The notes under the pieces are model-generated. The model had not been told where the DNA came from and made no database searches. It was given only the letters and a program-made list of their open reading frames with translations. DNA of 64,000 nucleotides from Pezicula radicicola (Eukaryota; Ascomycota; Leotiomycetes; Helotiales; Dermateaceae), in contig PDUO01000030.1 of NCBI GenBank assembly GCA_003008705.1, positions 1,985 to 65,984 of the forward strand, written 5' to 3'. Within the stretch, counting starts at the first letter, position 1; every line of letters begins with the position of its first letter. Shown here in pieces: positions 11,642-23,213 of the stretch. The position numbers were made by a program, and so were the translations under genes.

Positions 11642-12847
11642 TCAGCTAAATGACTTCAATGTGCAAAGCCATCCCAAAACCCCAACCGCTATTCCAAAAA
11701 CAGGCCAATTTAAAATCCTAATCCACTCCTTCCTTCCCTTCTCTCTAAGTTCCGCATGTCCAGCCGCCATATCTTTAGCCTCATACTCATGCGGAAACGG
11801 AAAACCCGGTACTGGACGGTCAAGTATTTTACAAAGTGGTCCCCAACCATCTCTGATATCGTAGAAGAATAATTGCTCAGGTGGTACCACTCGTCTGAGA
11901 TAATCTTCGTGGATGTGCATGAATTCTGATCAAAGATTATGAGATGGGGTGGTTTAGAAACATGAGTGGGTTACTTGCCTGGGCCCATGACAAAGGGATC
12001 GTCATTTCCGGGTGGATAGATGTGCTTTCTTCTGCAACGAAAAGAAGTATGAGTTTTTTAATAGTTGGGCAGTGGTGAGATATCAACTTTGGTGAACCGA
12101 CCTCTCTACAATCCCTGACATCCAGGAAATATACAGCCGATTCGTGGGCCTTACGAAAGTAAGAATATTTCCCCAAAAACTGTTATGAGACTTGATAAGG
12201 CTCTTGTAACTCGCAAACCACTGGGCACCAAGGGTTAATAATCAAATCAGCCTTTCGAGCTTAAGTCGCCCAGACTGTGTCAATGACTAGAAGGCTATCA
12301 ACAAATGAAATGCTTAGGAAGAAGATACCTTGTCAGGATCTCGAACCATACAAATGACCTTAGCTTCTGGATAAACTTCCGCAATCTCACCCACGAAAAA
12401 GATTGCAGCCGCATCAGCAGTAACAACATATCCATCAAGAAGCTCTTTAAGTATCTTTTTCACATCTATCTCTTCAGCCTTACTTGTCGGCAATCGCTCA
12501 AAAAGGGACACAAGGCCGACAAGGAAGTACCCGAAGAAATTATCCACTGCGACTTTAGTTGTTGGATTAAGGATCGAGATCCATTTTTTAATGTAAGCTG
12601 ATTTTGGGTTAGTTGGCTGATGTGGAGAAACGAGAAAGGACTTTTACTCGCATTCTTCGCGCTTGAGCACTATTGAACCGGCATGACATGAGGGTCCATC
12701 GAGCAATATCTCGACTGCTCTGCACAAGGAACTAGTTCCAGTACGAGGCAGTCCGGCACCGATGACTTGGAGACGACGGGAGAGATCAGTCGGTACCAGA
12801 GGATATTGGTGGTTCGGATCTAGACGATCCATTGCTTCAGAAGACAA
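11642..12847 (-). CDS. Sulfotransferase-family (NAD-dependent epimerase-like annotated) protein
   Basis: Best model in coding order: 12847-12652, 12597-12329, 12220-12102, 12031-11979, 11925-11642; 306 residues. The P-loop-like GLPRTGTSSL (about residues 32-41) is the PAPS 5'-phosphate loop of the fungal Sulfotransfer_4 group. Further family blocks follow: LDGYVVTADA, YPEAKVICMVRDPDKW, HIYPPGNDDPFVMGP, EDYLRRVVPPEQL and YDIRDGWGPLC. A hydrophobic C-terminal segment (ILNWPVFGIAVGVLGWL) may anchor it in a membrane. The substrate is unknown. Intron 4 begins GC in the exact GC-AG consensus (AG then GCAAGT). Intron 1 keeps the frame only with a GC donor (GCGAGT, 12651); the GT four bases on breaks it. 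Confidence 0.8.
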
Positions 12848-13139
12848 TTGATGTCGTGCTCCTGAGGTTCGATGAGGAATTCTGTCTGTTTTATAAAAGT
12901 AAGTGTCTTATTGGTATAATAGTCAGTGATCCTTGCTGTTTTTGAGTAAGCAAGCGATGACTGGTGGAATAATGCTCAAGTCCCGGGGAGTTCTGTCCTG
13001 CTAGACGGAAATTCCTGGCACTCCCTAATCTTTGATAAAGAGACACCAAGAGATACAAACCTTGCAGAGGCCAAATATTTTCTTTACTTTTTTGTTTCTC
13101 GCGTTTGACTTTGTGCTGACGACGAAAGGCGAAATAATT

Positions 13140-13985
13140 AAGTCCATTGGCTTGACTAACTTATTTGATTTGAGTAACTCACTAGATTCGGGCGACTTGA
13201 TTGACTTTACTAATTTCTAACTTGAGTACACCAGTCAATTCAGCACGCTTTGTAAAGTATTCATAAAAGTATTCAGTGCATAAACTTGCCAGCACAACTA
13301 AATGCCTCTGAGCAACTCGATTGGTTGAATAACTCACTTGATTTGAGTAAGTGAAATGAGTTGAGTAGCTTAAAATAAATGGGTAACTTAGTAAACAAGT
13401 TTATTATTCAGGATACTTTCGTTGGGGTTGTTTTAGTACTCAAATGCATTTGATGTCGCATACGCACGGTTAAATCCTCATACTCGTTCCTATCACTTAC
13501 AGCAACTCACTACTTCTCTTATGACCTAATATTCTCCACGACCAGAGGAAGGAGTGAAACAGCGAAAGATAAAACGAGGACGGATCCTTCCTTATGAAGA
13601 GTCGAAATTCATTCTGCGATTCAACACGCTTACTTGATAGATACTTGAATTATGAGTTTATCGGGAGTCGACACAATGGAAAATACACTGTCGTCGCTAA
13701 CTCTGTTAACTTGGGTTACTGACTTCATTTAGGTTACTCACTTACCTCGATTTGAGCTTTTCATTTACATGGGTAATTAAATTGGATTGAGTATCCAATT
13801 TAATTTAGGTAGCTCACTTGATCTAACCCACTCACTTATTTTAATTACCTACTTGGCCTCCGTTACTCAGTTTGAGTAACTCACTTGATTTGGGTAATTT
13901 ACCTTTTGGGCAACTGACTTAATTTGAGCAACTCGCTTGATTTGGGTAGCTCACTTGATTGCGTTTACTCACCCGAGTTGCGTTC
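13140..13985. repeat. Degenerate 18-bp minisatellite
   Basis: Clusters of diverged copies of TTGRGTAACTCACTTGAT at about 13140-13240, 13315-13400 and 13700-13985. In 13860-13985 several units follow each other at exactly 18 bp. The same unit recurs elsewhere, including in an intron of the NLR gene (51302-51478). The short ORF at 13032-13220 is a by-product of the 18-bp (six-codon) period. The whole spacer 12848-14164 holds no other gene that I can see. Confidence 0.75.
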
Positions 13986-14164
13986 CTGTTATGGAAGGAG
14001 CCACGAAAGCGACTTCTACTAAGTTTAATACCTCCTTCTCTCCCATATCCGTTCTACCTTCAACATTACAAACACAATTATCGAAAACAACCCATAACAT
14101 CAGTATAATTGAATATATCATACACTCATTCCAAGATTCATCCACTGCTTCACAGTCTCTCAAG

Positions 14165-14704
14165 ATGTCGGCCGCCGATACAAAGGGTATGCAGGTCCAC
14201 ACTCCTTGGCGATGTCCAGAAGAGCTCTCATGGCCAGTGTACACCACGTCGATAGCCTGGCTCCTCTTCCTCTTTGTGCTATGGTTGTTGGCCATGTATT
14301 ATTGTCGTCAGTCAGATTATTGGAAAAGTAGGAAAGGAACGGAATGGACGATGGGACGATGGACAGTCATAATCGCGTCTAACGGGCTTTCGTGGTGTGT
14401 TGCGAAGGAATCGTGGAGATGGATTCTCGAACAGTGCGGGACTTGTGGTCCAGAATGGGACTGGACAATTTGGGCCTTCTTCACACTGTCCTACTTAGTA
14501 CTGCTCTGTGCTAAGAGAGCTGAGGAGACAGCACTATCTAGGAAGATCGTTGGGGAGACAAGTTTTTCGATCGTTGCTCAACTACCTGATCTTCAAAACG
14601 TTCCCGCAGTTAGACCTAGAACGGGTAGAGGTTCAGGCTCCTCGTGTAAGCAGTATTCCAGACCTTCTGAGCAGTATGTATATGCGTATAACGAAAACTA
14701 CTGA
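14165..14704 (+). CDS. Small two-pass membrane protein, hypothetical
   Basis: 179 residues from the ATG at 14165. The frame is open back to 13937, but that part overlaps the minisatellite and lacks a good start. Two hydrophobic helices are visible: SIAWLLFLFVLWLLAMYYC (about residues 37-55) and WTIWAFFTLSYLVLLCA (about 105-121). They are separated by a Trp- and Cys-rich loop (WCVAKESWRWILEQCGTCG), and the tail is polar. I do not recognise the family. The composition looks coding, but there is no independent support. Confidence 0.42.
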   Translation: MSAADTKGMQVHTPWRCPEELSWPVYTTSIAWLLFLFVLWLLAMYYCRQSDYWKSRKGTEWTMGRWTVIIASNGLSWCVAKESWRWILEQCGTCGPEWDWTIWAFFTLSYLVLLCAKRAEETALSRKIVGETSFSIVAQLPDLQNVPAVRPRTGRGSGSSCKQYSRPSEQYVYAYNENY

Positions 14705-14810
14705 CTCGCAAATAGTATGGCGTGGACCACCAGAGCAAAGAAATTATGAAATATCTGGAGCAATTCGGTTCAAGCTGGGAGCACAAGAAGGATGAAATGG
14801 CTACCACACA

Positions 14811-14930
14811 AGAAGGGAAGTTAGTGAGTTGTTGCATGGAACGTTGATTAAAAATGCAATCAACCATGCGAGAAGGGAAGAAAGCGAGCGGTTTCATAGA
14901 ACTTTGATCAAAAATACAATCAACCATTTC
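14811..14930. repeat. 60-bp tandem duplication
   Basis: Two adjacent diverged copies (14811-14870 and 14871-14930), each starting AGAAGGGAAG and holding a GATYAAAAATRCAATCAACC core, in the 3' flank of 5-oxoprolinase. Confidence 0.8.
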
Positions 14931-14983
14931 CTTCACTCTCTTAAGTGCCAATTCTCATGTATCAAGGACTTGACTTGAATAAC

Positions 14984-17900
14984 TCAGAATCGAGGCACAG
15001 GCCTGGAGTCACTACCCTCTCCCTCCACCGGTCTTCCCCAGCCTCCACCACCGGGTGTATTAATCTGCACTCTATCACCAGTTTGAACATTGACAACTGC
15101 TTTGCCGCCGATACTGATTTTCTGCTCCGTGCCATCATCCAACTTTCGTATCCAGTAGTTCCTTCCTACACTTCCGTCTTCACCGCCTTTCATCCCATAC
15201 GGACTGTACACCCTTCTCTCTGACAATATACTAAACTTCAATGGCATACGTGCTTCGATTTCTCTGATGACACCCATACCTCCACGAAACTGGCCATTCC
15301 CTCCTGTGCCAGCTCGAAGTTCGTATTTACGGACGATGACTTGTGTCCGTTTCTCAATGACTTCCGGATCAGTTGTGCGAGTATTTGTCGAGTGTACATT
15401 CACACCACTGTTTATTGCGAGTTAACTCAACTTACTTAAAAATAAAAAGAGAATATCTCACCTAGCACCATGCCAATCCGGACCAGCTCCGCTTCCCCCA
15501 CCCAACGCTTCCCCATAATTCCAACCAGGTGTCACCAAACCCGTCAACGGATCCTTACCACCAGTACCCCAACCGAACGAGTTTCCGCATCCTTGACTAG
15601 CAGCACAGGATTCGAAGGCTTTGAAGATTACATCTGAGACACGCTGAGAAGCAATTGTTGAACCGCAGATGGCGACGAAGTCGGAGGGATTGAGGATTGT
15701 GCCTTTGGGGACGATAATGCTGATGGGGTTTAGACAGCCTTGGTTTAGGGGAATCTCGAGGTCGATCATGCAGCGGAGGCAGTAGATTACTGCGGAGTGC
15801 GTGATGGAGATTGGAGAGTTCATGTTACCGTATGTCTCTGCACCCGTTCCGGTGAAGTCAAAGATTGCGGATCCGTCTTCGGGGGTTATTGTGATACTGA
15901 GATGAATGGGTGTACCGTCATCATAGTAGTCTACTGCTTTGATTGGTTTTCCGCCGAAACGTTTGTAGCTTTCTTTGAGGAAATTTCGGATAGCTCCTTC
16001 GGCGTTGGCTTGAATTGCAGCCATGTAGAATTGAATATAAGGCACACCATATTCCTGACATAGCTGTTGTAGGAGGTTGACACCTCGCTCATTAGCTGAT
16101 ACTTGGGCTTTAAGATCCGAGATGTTGTCGTTGATTCGTCGAGACGCGCTACATCCTGGGTGGTTTGCGACGTCTTCAAAGGCTTTTCGAATAGCTGCCT
16201 CTTCGAACTTTCCACCGCTCACTATCCTCATGCTCTTGATAGAAATCCCTTCTTGCCAGAGCTCTTTAGAATCGGGAATCATGCTAGTGATTCCAATACC
16301 TCCAATATCTGTGTGGTGCCCTCTTGATGCGACATAAAAGATGATCTTCCCTCCACTGAAGATGGGTGTGACAGCTGTTAAATCTGGCAAGTGAGTACCG
16401 CCCGCCTCCGGATGATTTGTGAGTAATACATCTCCAGGAGAAAGCTTGCCTTCCCATAGCTTATGCTGGTATTGGATGGCAAATTGCATAGAACCAAGAT
16501 GAATCGGTATGTGAGGCGCATTTGCTACGAGCTTTGCGTCGGCTGAGAAGATGGCGCAGGAGAAGTCTAGTCTTTCTTTAATGCTAGTACTGATTGAAGT
16601 GCGTTGTAGTGTATTTCCCATCTGTTCGGCTATCGACATGAACCGATGACCAAACATGGACAATTGGACAGGATTGACAACAAGGTGGTCAGGATCCCTG
16701 CTGGTAGATGAACCAAGCGAGTTGCTCGAGTCCTGCTTATTTTGGATGATGACGTGTGAAGTGAGGATGAAGACATCGGAATTTGGTTCCACGAAAATGG
16801 TCTGCGTGTTGTCTATTATCAATGCTGGACCACTGAACTTTTGACCACATTTCAATAGCTCAAGTTGGTAGACTGGGAGGTTTGACCATCCATCAAAGTA
16901 CACATCCTTATTCCTGGAAGGAATCGGAAGAGATCCATTGGATTGAAGGATAACTTTTAGCTCCTCGAAAAGTGCTGCTGAATCATGGTTTTGAAGCCCC
17001 TTTCCGACTCCGCGTACTCGAATATTGTCCACTACGACTGGACGCTCTAATCCAAAGGCAAATTCCCGCCGATGCTGGTTGATGAATGCTTGTGCAAAAT
17101 TGCCATATTCAGGTTGCAAGATTGTTATGTTCGTATCCGTACCTTCGTAGCGCAGACTGAGATAGTTTTCGTACTCAATCGAGTCTGATGAAATGCCTTG
17201 AGTTTTTAAATCTTCTTGGACTTTTGTTCTGAGACTTTCTAAACGCTTATGTACTGTACCGATAGTTGAGGTATCTGAGAACGAATACGAAGCAGCCTCT
17301 GAGAGGTCAGAAACGACATTTGCCAGACCAATTCCGTAAGCTGAGAGAATAGATGAGTATTTATGGATGATAATCCGTGGGATTCCTAGACTACGAGCGA
17401 TAGCGCAAGCATGCTGCCCTCCAGCACCCCCAAAAGTAACGAGATTATGAGCATTGGTCGCGAAACCACGTGCTTCTGTGATGCTCCTTATAGGTCTGGA
17501 CATAGTCTCATTGGCTATACGGATGAAGCCCGAAGCAACTTCCTCGGCTGTTAACTTAACCTCAAGGTCTTCATTGATTTCCGCTGTAAACTTTTCGAAT
17601 TTCTCCTTGACGATCTGAACATCGAGTGGCTCGTTGGCGTGTGGTCCAAAAATGGAAGGGAACGATTCAGGAATCAAGCGACCAAGGAAAAGGTTCGCAT
17701 CTGTGATAGTAAGAGGGCCTCCTTTCCGGTAGCAGGCAGGTCCAGGATGCGCTCCCGCACTCTCAGGGCCTACGACGAATAATTTACTTCTCCAGAATAG
17801 GATTGAACCTCCTCCTGCCGCTACTGTTTTCACATCCAACATTGGAGCCATGATTGTTGTACCACTAATAGTGGTGTCAAAGACATGCTCAAAATTCTTG

Positions 17901-19372
17901 TCAAAACGTGACACGTCAGTACTAGTACCGCCCATATCAAATCCAATAATCGGAGTTCCCTCATTTCGATCATAGCAAGTGGATGCAATAGCGACAACAC
18001 CTCCAGCGGGCCCGCTGAGGATAGCTTTGAGTCCGGAGAATTTCTCTCCCACGGTCAATCCACCATCCGATTGCATGAATTCAACTCGACTGGGGAGTCT
18101 TGAGAAGCTAGCCATAAATCCATCCACATAACGTTTGATATGAGGCGAAAGATATGCATCCGCACAGACTGACCTCGCCCGACTGATGATTTTGATATTG
18201 GGACTGAGGGCCGAAGATACAGACACAAAGCTAAATCCAAGTTCTTGGGCCAGTGTTGCAATTCTTTGTTCGTGATCTGTGTATCGTCAGTCCTATGTAT
18301 GACAATCAAGGTAAGTCGAGGCTATTGTTCCTTGTACACTCAGCTTGGGCTATCCAAACTAACCCAATGATTGAGAGACAAGCCATCTTCAAATCTCCTA
18401 CGGCATCATTGAGTAAGCTATTTTTGATGTAGTCAGATGCCCAATCAGTATTGCTCTCAATTAGACGTGGGTATCTCTCAATCATTAAGTTAGTTTGTGC
18501 AGCTCAAATTGGACTATGCACCGAATAAATACCCGCTACTTGTTACAAGCTCCAAATGTGGCTGTTCACCCCTATCAGAGGACATACCACTGGAATTATC
18601 CATATGAATAGAGTGACTAAAAATTTCAAAGAAACCCAGGCAGTTACTTACCAGGAAATGCATGTGAGTGCATCAGACACACAGCAATGGATTGATAGCC
18701 TTGATCTCTCAAGCCCTGAAGTTTTATCCTTGTATCTTCTTCATCTAACCTTTCGACGATTCTAACAATCTCGCCACTTGAAGTCCGAACAAGGTTTTCA
18801 TCAGCTTCAACGTCGATATCCATAGGAACAGGGTTCAGCGTAAAGTCCTCAATAGTCACACGCTCCTTAATTTCCACAACTTTCTCATGAAGAACACCAG
18901 GTTTTCGAATGTTCAACTCGAATAACTTCGGTCTTGCTTGAGTACCAATTTCGCAAACATCTTTGAAACCTTGAGTTACTAGCAGAGCAAACTTCTCTCC
19001 TTTTCGTTCTAAGAGAGCACTAGATAATATGTTTAGTTTACAGCGATAGTAAAATATAAGGAAGACGTACTTTGTTGCGACTGTGGTTCCGACTCGGATC
19101 CATTCAATGTCACTACCGTCGAGAGGTAATTCTTTCGGGATTGAAGTATTTTTTGCTGCTTCTAAGACTCTCCGTATACCTTCTGTAGGTGCATCTTTGT
19201 AATTTTCCGGGTCTTCAGAGAGGAGTTTGATTACGATATCTGGAGCATTTGGTACACTTGCCCAAACATCACAGAAGGTACCTCCTCTATCTACTTCTCA
19301 TTTAGTGCCTATGTTTTTACCGGCCTTAGATTTCATACCTATTGTAATACGGAGCTTTTGAGGTTTAGCCAT
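14984..19372 (-). CDS. OXP1: 5-oxoprolinase (ATP-hydrolysing)
   Basis: Exons in coding order 19372-19339, 19290-19071, 19019-18652, 18276-15462, 15407-14984; phases agree throughout and give 1,286 residues, the usual length of fungal 5-oxoprolinase. The hydantoinase-A half starts at DRGGTFCDVW (about residue 12) and includes the nucleotide-binding GFDMGGTSTDVSRF (about 316). The hydantoinase-B half starts near residue 739 (NPVQLSMFGHRFMSIAEQMG). The tail has the Gly-rich NTPGGGGWG. The enzyme opens 5-oxo-L-proline to L-glutamate with ATP hydrolysis in the gamma-glutamyl (glutathione) cycle; it is cytosolic. The third intron (18651-18277, 375 bp) is far longer than the others and holds a coding-like ORF. 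Divergent from the MFS gene at 20152. Confidence 0.95.
18306..18485 (-). other. Coding-like ORF inside the OXP1 intron
   Basis: Within OXP1 intron 3, on the same strand, an ATG at 18485 opens a 59-codon frame ending at 18306. It has protein-like composition, with NTDWASDYIKNSLLNDAVGD followed by a hydrophobic LSIIGLVWIA. It is not needed for OXP1, whose exons join in phase without it. It may be the fragment of a gene inserted in the intron; I do not recognise the family. Confidence 0.3.
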
Positions 19373-20151
19373 TGGATTGCTGCCGATCCAGTATTGCGAT
19401 GCTTTCAAGAATCCTACTACGAGTAAAAACAATGGGCTCAATAGTAAGTAGCAAATTCCTCTCACTAAATCTTCAAGACACTAGCGCTCACGGATAGACT
19501 AGCGGGAAAATGGAGGGATATTCCTTCAACTATTCACGAACCAAACATAAAGCAATCTCCAATAAGCATAAACGACCGCCGACGCCTAAAGCCTACTCTC
19601 AAGCAACAACTCGAGGAGTTTGCCGGCCAGACACTTCTTCTGGCAAAAGCACCCTACTAGCCCCACCTTTGAAAAGAAGCGGAGCGTCATCCGAGATCGT
19701 CAACCATCACCACCAAAGGTTGCGTAAAATCATCAACCAGAACCCCCAAGAATGGACCTTGCCATACAAGGGTTTGTTATCACGCAATTGAGCGATAGAA
19801 GAAAGTCCGCCATAAAACCGCACGCTATGTCGTCCGGCAAGCTGCCGTGTAGTAATTCTGATTCCCTGCCACTGCTCTCGTTGCGATGTCGCGGCCATTG
19901 GAGATATGGAGAAAATCTGGACCTGGCTGGTAACGGCCAACGTATTCTCGCACGCCATCGATGCCATACTGGAAGAAGAAAATTCTCATGATGTTAGTGG
20001 GTCGAGGGACCGTGTGGCGGCTCATTTCATTGAATATATGATGGTGATGTTGTCTCGTTCTGAAAGGCTTTGTCGCGAACGAGGAGACAACATCTCAATT
20101 CGGCACGTGATACTTGAAGGTCGATGACGACGACGACGACTCGACGTCAAG
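19373..20151. other. Divergent promoter region OXP1/MFS
   Basis: 779 bp between the two start codons. ORFs up to 93 codons on both strands have no recognisable domain. It contains an inverted repeat (20047-20093) and a (GAC)n run at about 20124-20140 just before the MFS start. Shared cis-regulation of both genes is possible. Confidence 0.5.
20047..20093. promoter_or_regulatory. Inverted repeat upstream of the MFS gene
   Basis: ATGTTGTCTC (20047-20056) and its perfect complement GAGACAACAT (20084-20093) are separated by 27 bp and lie about 60-100 bp before the MFS start. It could be a protein-binding palindrome or an mRNA hairpin in the leader. Confidence 0.4.
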
Positions 20152-21869
20152 ATGTCAGCTTTCGATCAAGTTCCCGTCAGCACTGCGGTGTCTGATGCTA
20201 CGGAATTGGCTCGTGTGGATGCAGAGGAGCAGCAGGTAAAGAAGAAGAAAGTGTCGATTGGAAAGAGAATTTTGGGGTTGCTTTGGGATACGTTGGATGA
20301 GAAGACGCCAGAGGAACATCGTCTTGTGAGGAGGTTGGATTGTTGCTTTCTGTGAGTGATTATAGAGTTTGAAGTGATATGTGCTTGGAGACTGATTACT
20401 GCGTTGTATAGTGCTTGGGCTTGCTTTTATTATTTTGTTATGTACTTAGACTCCACCAACATCTCTAATGCCTACGTGAGTGGCATGAAAGAAGATCTTC
20501 ATATGTATGGGAACCAATTGAATATGATGACCACAACCTGGACAATTGGTAATTCCCATTTTCAGCTTGAGCAATCGTTGCAGCTCTAACAGACTCTGTA
20601 GGTTATATCATTGGCACTTTACCCTCACAGTTCATCCAGATGCGGGTCCGTCCGTCGATTTGGCTTCCCTGTCTCGAACTGGTATGGGGCTCCCTTGTAA
20701 TGTGCATGGCAGCAGCTAAGACCCCCCAAACAATCTACGGCATCCGTTTCCTTGTAGGGCTCTGTGAAGCTAGCGCCTACCCAGGAATGATGACTATGCT
20801 TGGGCACTGGTATACGCCTCAAGAACTGGGGAAGCGCTCAGTCATCTTTCAACAAAGTAGTGCTGTGGCCCAAATGTTCAGTGGATTCTTGCAAGCTGGT
20901 ATTTATAACGGAATGAATGGAACTGCAGGCTTGTCGGGCTGGAGATGGTTGTTTATTTTCGATGGAATTATTTCCATTCCGATTGCCACTTTGGGGTTTT
21001 GGATGATTCCGGATTCTCCAGCAAATTCAAAAGCATGGTACTTGAAGGAAAGCGATCGTGAGACAGCCAGAGAGAGAATGAGGAAGGTCGGAAGAGCCAA
21101 GGCAACTGGCATGACCTGGAAGAAATTAAAGGATGTTATTTCACATTGGCCAATGTGGGTATTTGTGGTACCTTATGTGTAAGCTAAGCTCCAATCTGTT
21201 TGCTTGAAGCTGAACTGATTCTGACTATGGAATAGGTCATATGTTATGGCACTGCACATTGCCTCATATATGAACCTCTGGCTTAAAGCTCTGAAGATCT
21301 ACTCAGTTGCCCAAGTCAACGTGATTCCATCAGGAGGATATGCAATCGAACTTGTCTGTGCCTTAACCTACGCCATTGTCTCGGACGCCATCGGTCGACG
21401 CTGGCCGGTCATCATGACAGGAGCCAGTATTGGACTTCTCGGGGGAATTCTTCTTGCAGTGTGGGAAATCCCATTCGGACTCAAGTACTTTGCTTGGTTT
21501 TGTACCTTTGCCCCGGTCGGAGGCGGAGCACTACTCTTTGCATGGGGCAATGAGGTTTGTGGGAACAATGCCGAGGAGAGAGCAATTCTCTTGGGTTGGT
21601 TGAACACTATGGGCTACGTGTTTAATGCGTGGATGCCTCTGCTAGCTTACCCCAACGCTGAGGCTCCCAACTTCAAGAGTGGATATAAAGTTAATGCTGG
21701 CTTATGGGGTGTTTATCTATTAGGAGTTCCCGTTATTTGGTGGTTCGCAAAGAATTACCCTACGAAGGCGGAACAACCGTCTCCAGAGGAAGAATATGAG
21801 GACGAGGAGAAGAATGTGAGAACAAAGGTGTCTGTTGATGACAGCGAATCAAAAGGAGTCCAGATGTAA
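20152..21869 (+). CDS. MFS transporter, Dal5/pantothenate-type
   Basis: Exons 20152-20351, 20412-20548, 20602-21178, 21236-21869; 515 residues with consistent phases. A cytosolic N-terminus is followed by about 12 hydrophobic segments. YLDSTNISNAYVSGMKEDL in and after TM1, IRFLVGLCEASAYPG in TM4-5, and GWRWLFIFDGIISI before TM6 are typical of the anion:cation symporter family (Dal5, Fen2/Liz1, Vht1, Tna1). The YLDSTNxxNAYVSGMKEDL block is closest to the pantothenate carriers Fen2/Liz1. The actual substrate could be pantothenate or another small carboxylate. Acidic C-terminal tail. Plasma membrane, proton symport expected. It is head to head with 5-oxoprolinase. Confidence 0.88.
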
Positions 21870-22019
21870 TATCGTGTAGCTGTTGTTTGCGGTTTCAAGG
21901 CAAATTAGTAGAACGTGGTAAAAATGCAACCAATATGAAGAACTGAAAACCCCGTTGAATGGCGAATATATCACGCTTAGGAACAGGGCATAGATATTTC
22001 AACAGCTTTGTAGGCTTCG

Positions 22020-23213
22020 CTACCATTTCCTTGGAGCACCGACTACTGTTCTAGAAAATACAGCGCTAGCAAGAGGTTCCGCAGCCTTCGACTTCTGCTT
22101 GGCATTCAACCCCGTTCGATCTGTAACTGGAGTAGCGTTTATTATCTCGTCAAACTCGTCATCGTCGCCATACTCCCCATTGTCGGAGTCGGGCTCAATT
22201 TCGGAGTCCTCCTTCACAGGCACTGGCCTGGCAATCCTCTCTGGGGCATTCTTTTGTCCGGTATCTTTTGGATTGGCAAACGGTTTAGAGGCTAGAACTC
22301 TTCGTCTTAGTTCGGCCATTTCTTCTTCATCATCCTCATCATCGGATATGTCGAATGGATCTCTATCGTTCTTCGTGGGTTCTGCTGCTTCGGATTCATC
22401 TTTCTTTTTCGGCCGCTCTTTGCCGAGGTATATTCCATCGATCTCATCATCCTCGATCTCCTCCTCATCATCTTCCTCGTCTTCATCATCTGAGCTAACG
22501 GGCATGCGGTGGTTAGAATTGCCACCCTTCCACATATCAGTTTCTGGCCCATCATCTCCCTCAGCTCTGCTATCTGCATATTCCTTCTCCAGCCTTGCCA
22601 TCCAAGCCTCCTCTGTCTTTTTCATGTCTGTCTCATCCTTGCATGCTGCATAGCGCTTCAAGATTGAGGAATTGATGTCCAGAAATGATTGCCCGTATGA
22701 AAAATGTGACAAAACCTCTTCTGCCCACTCAGGATGTCCGCAAATGTAGAACGCCGCAGCAAGAGCCTCCACGCAGTTTAACCTCCATGGCTTCCCATAA
22801 TTTACACTGTTCGCTGCAACCAAGTATGGAAGCAACCTTTCACACTTTCCTCCAATCCTAGGCCATGGCACTTCCTTGACTCGCGCCCACGAGCATTCCA
22901 CAACGGCAGCTCCGTACTGTTCCATTAATTCTCGATCCGCGGGAGAAATTGTCTGTTTTGCGTTTGGACTAATAATGACACCAGAGTGTTTTTGCCCAAT
23001 ATGCAGCTCCCGCATCTGACCCATCTTCATGAGCTTTTTGCCAGAACATCGTTTGGGATCACAGTGGCCAAGGTCCCAACAGGCTGCTTTGAAGGCGGGG
23101 CGAGATGAGGGGTTGTCACCGTCTTCGTCGTCGTTTCTTGGGCCTCGTTGTCGTGGAGAGTTGCTATATTTCTTTCCTCGGGAGGAGAATCCGTCCTTCT
23201 TATGTCGAACCAT
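22020..23213 (-). CDS. TSR3: 18S rRNA aminocarboxypropyltransferase Tsr3
   Basis: Single-exon CDS of 397 residues. The frame is open upstream, but the ATG at 23213 (MVRHKKDGFSSRGKKYS) is the natural start. The RLI-like N-terminal domain (ACWDLGHCDPKRCSGKKL) precedes the Tsr3 core: SPNAKQTISPAD, VVECSWA, RLLPYLVAANSVNYG and LNCVEALAAAFYICG. The family transfers the aminocarboxypropyl group from SAM to the hypermodified m1acp3-Psi of 18S rRNA, a late cytoplasmic step of 40S maturation. The C-terminal third is very acidic and low-complexity, as in other fungal Tsr3 proteins. Divergent from the IF-2 gene. Confidence 0.95.
   Translation of the reverse strand: MVRHKKDGFSSRGKKYSNSPRQRGPRNDDEDGDNPSSRPAFKAACWDLGHCDPKRCSGKKLMKMGQMRELHIGQKHSGVIISPNAKQTISPADRELMEQYGAAVVECSWARVKEVPWPRIGGKCERLLPYLVAANSVNYGKPWRLNCVEALAAAFYICGHPEWAEEVLSHFSYGQSFLDINSSILKRYAACKDETDMKKTEEAWMARLEKEYADSRAEGDDGPETDMWKGGNSNHRMPVSSDDEDEEDDEEEIEDDEIDGIYLGKERPKKKDESEAAEPTKNDRDPFDISDDEDDEEEMAELRRRVLASKPFANPKDTGQKNAPERIARPVPVKEDSEIEPDSDNGEYGDDDEFDEIINATPVTDRTGLNAKQKSKAAEPLASAVFSRTVVGAPRKW

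Noticed and set aside
19510..19791. 93-codon ORF in the OXP1/MFS promoter
   Set aside because: Competes with an equally long antisense ORF and shows no family motif.
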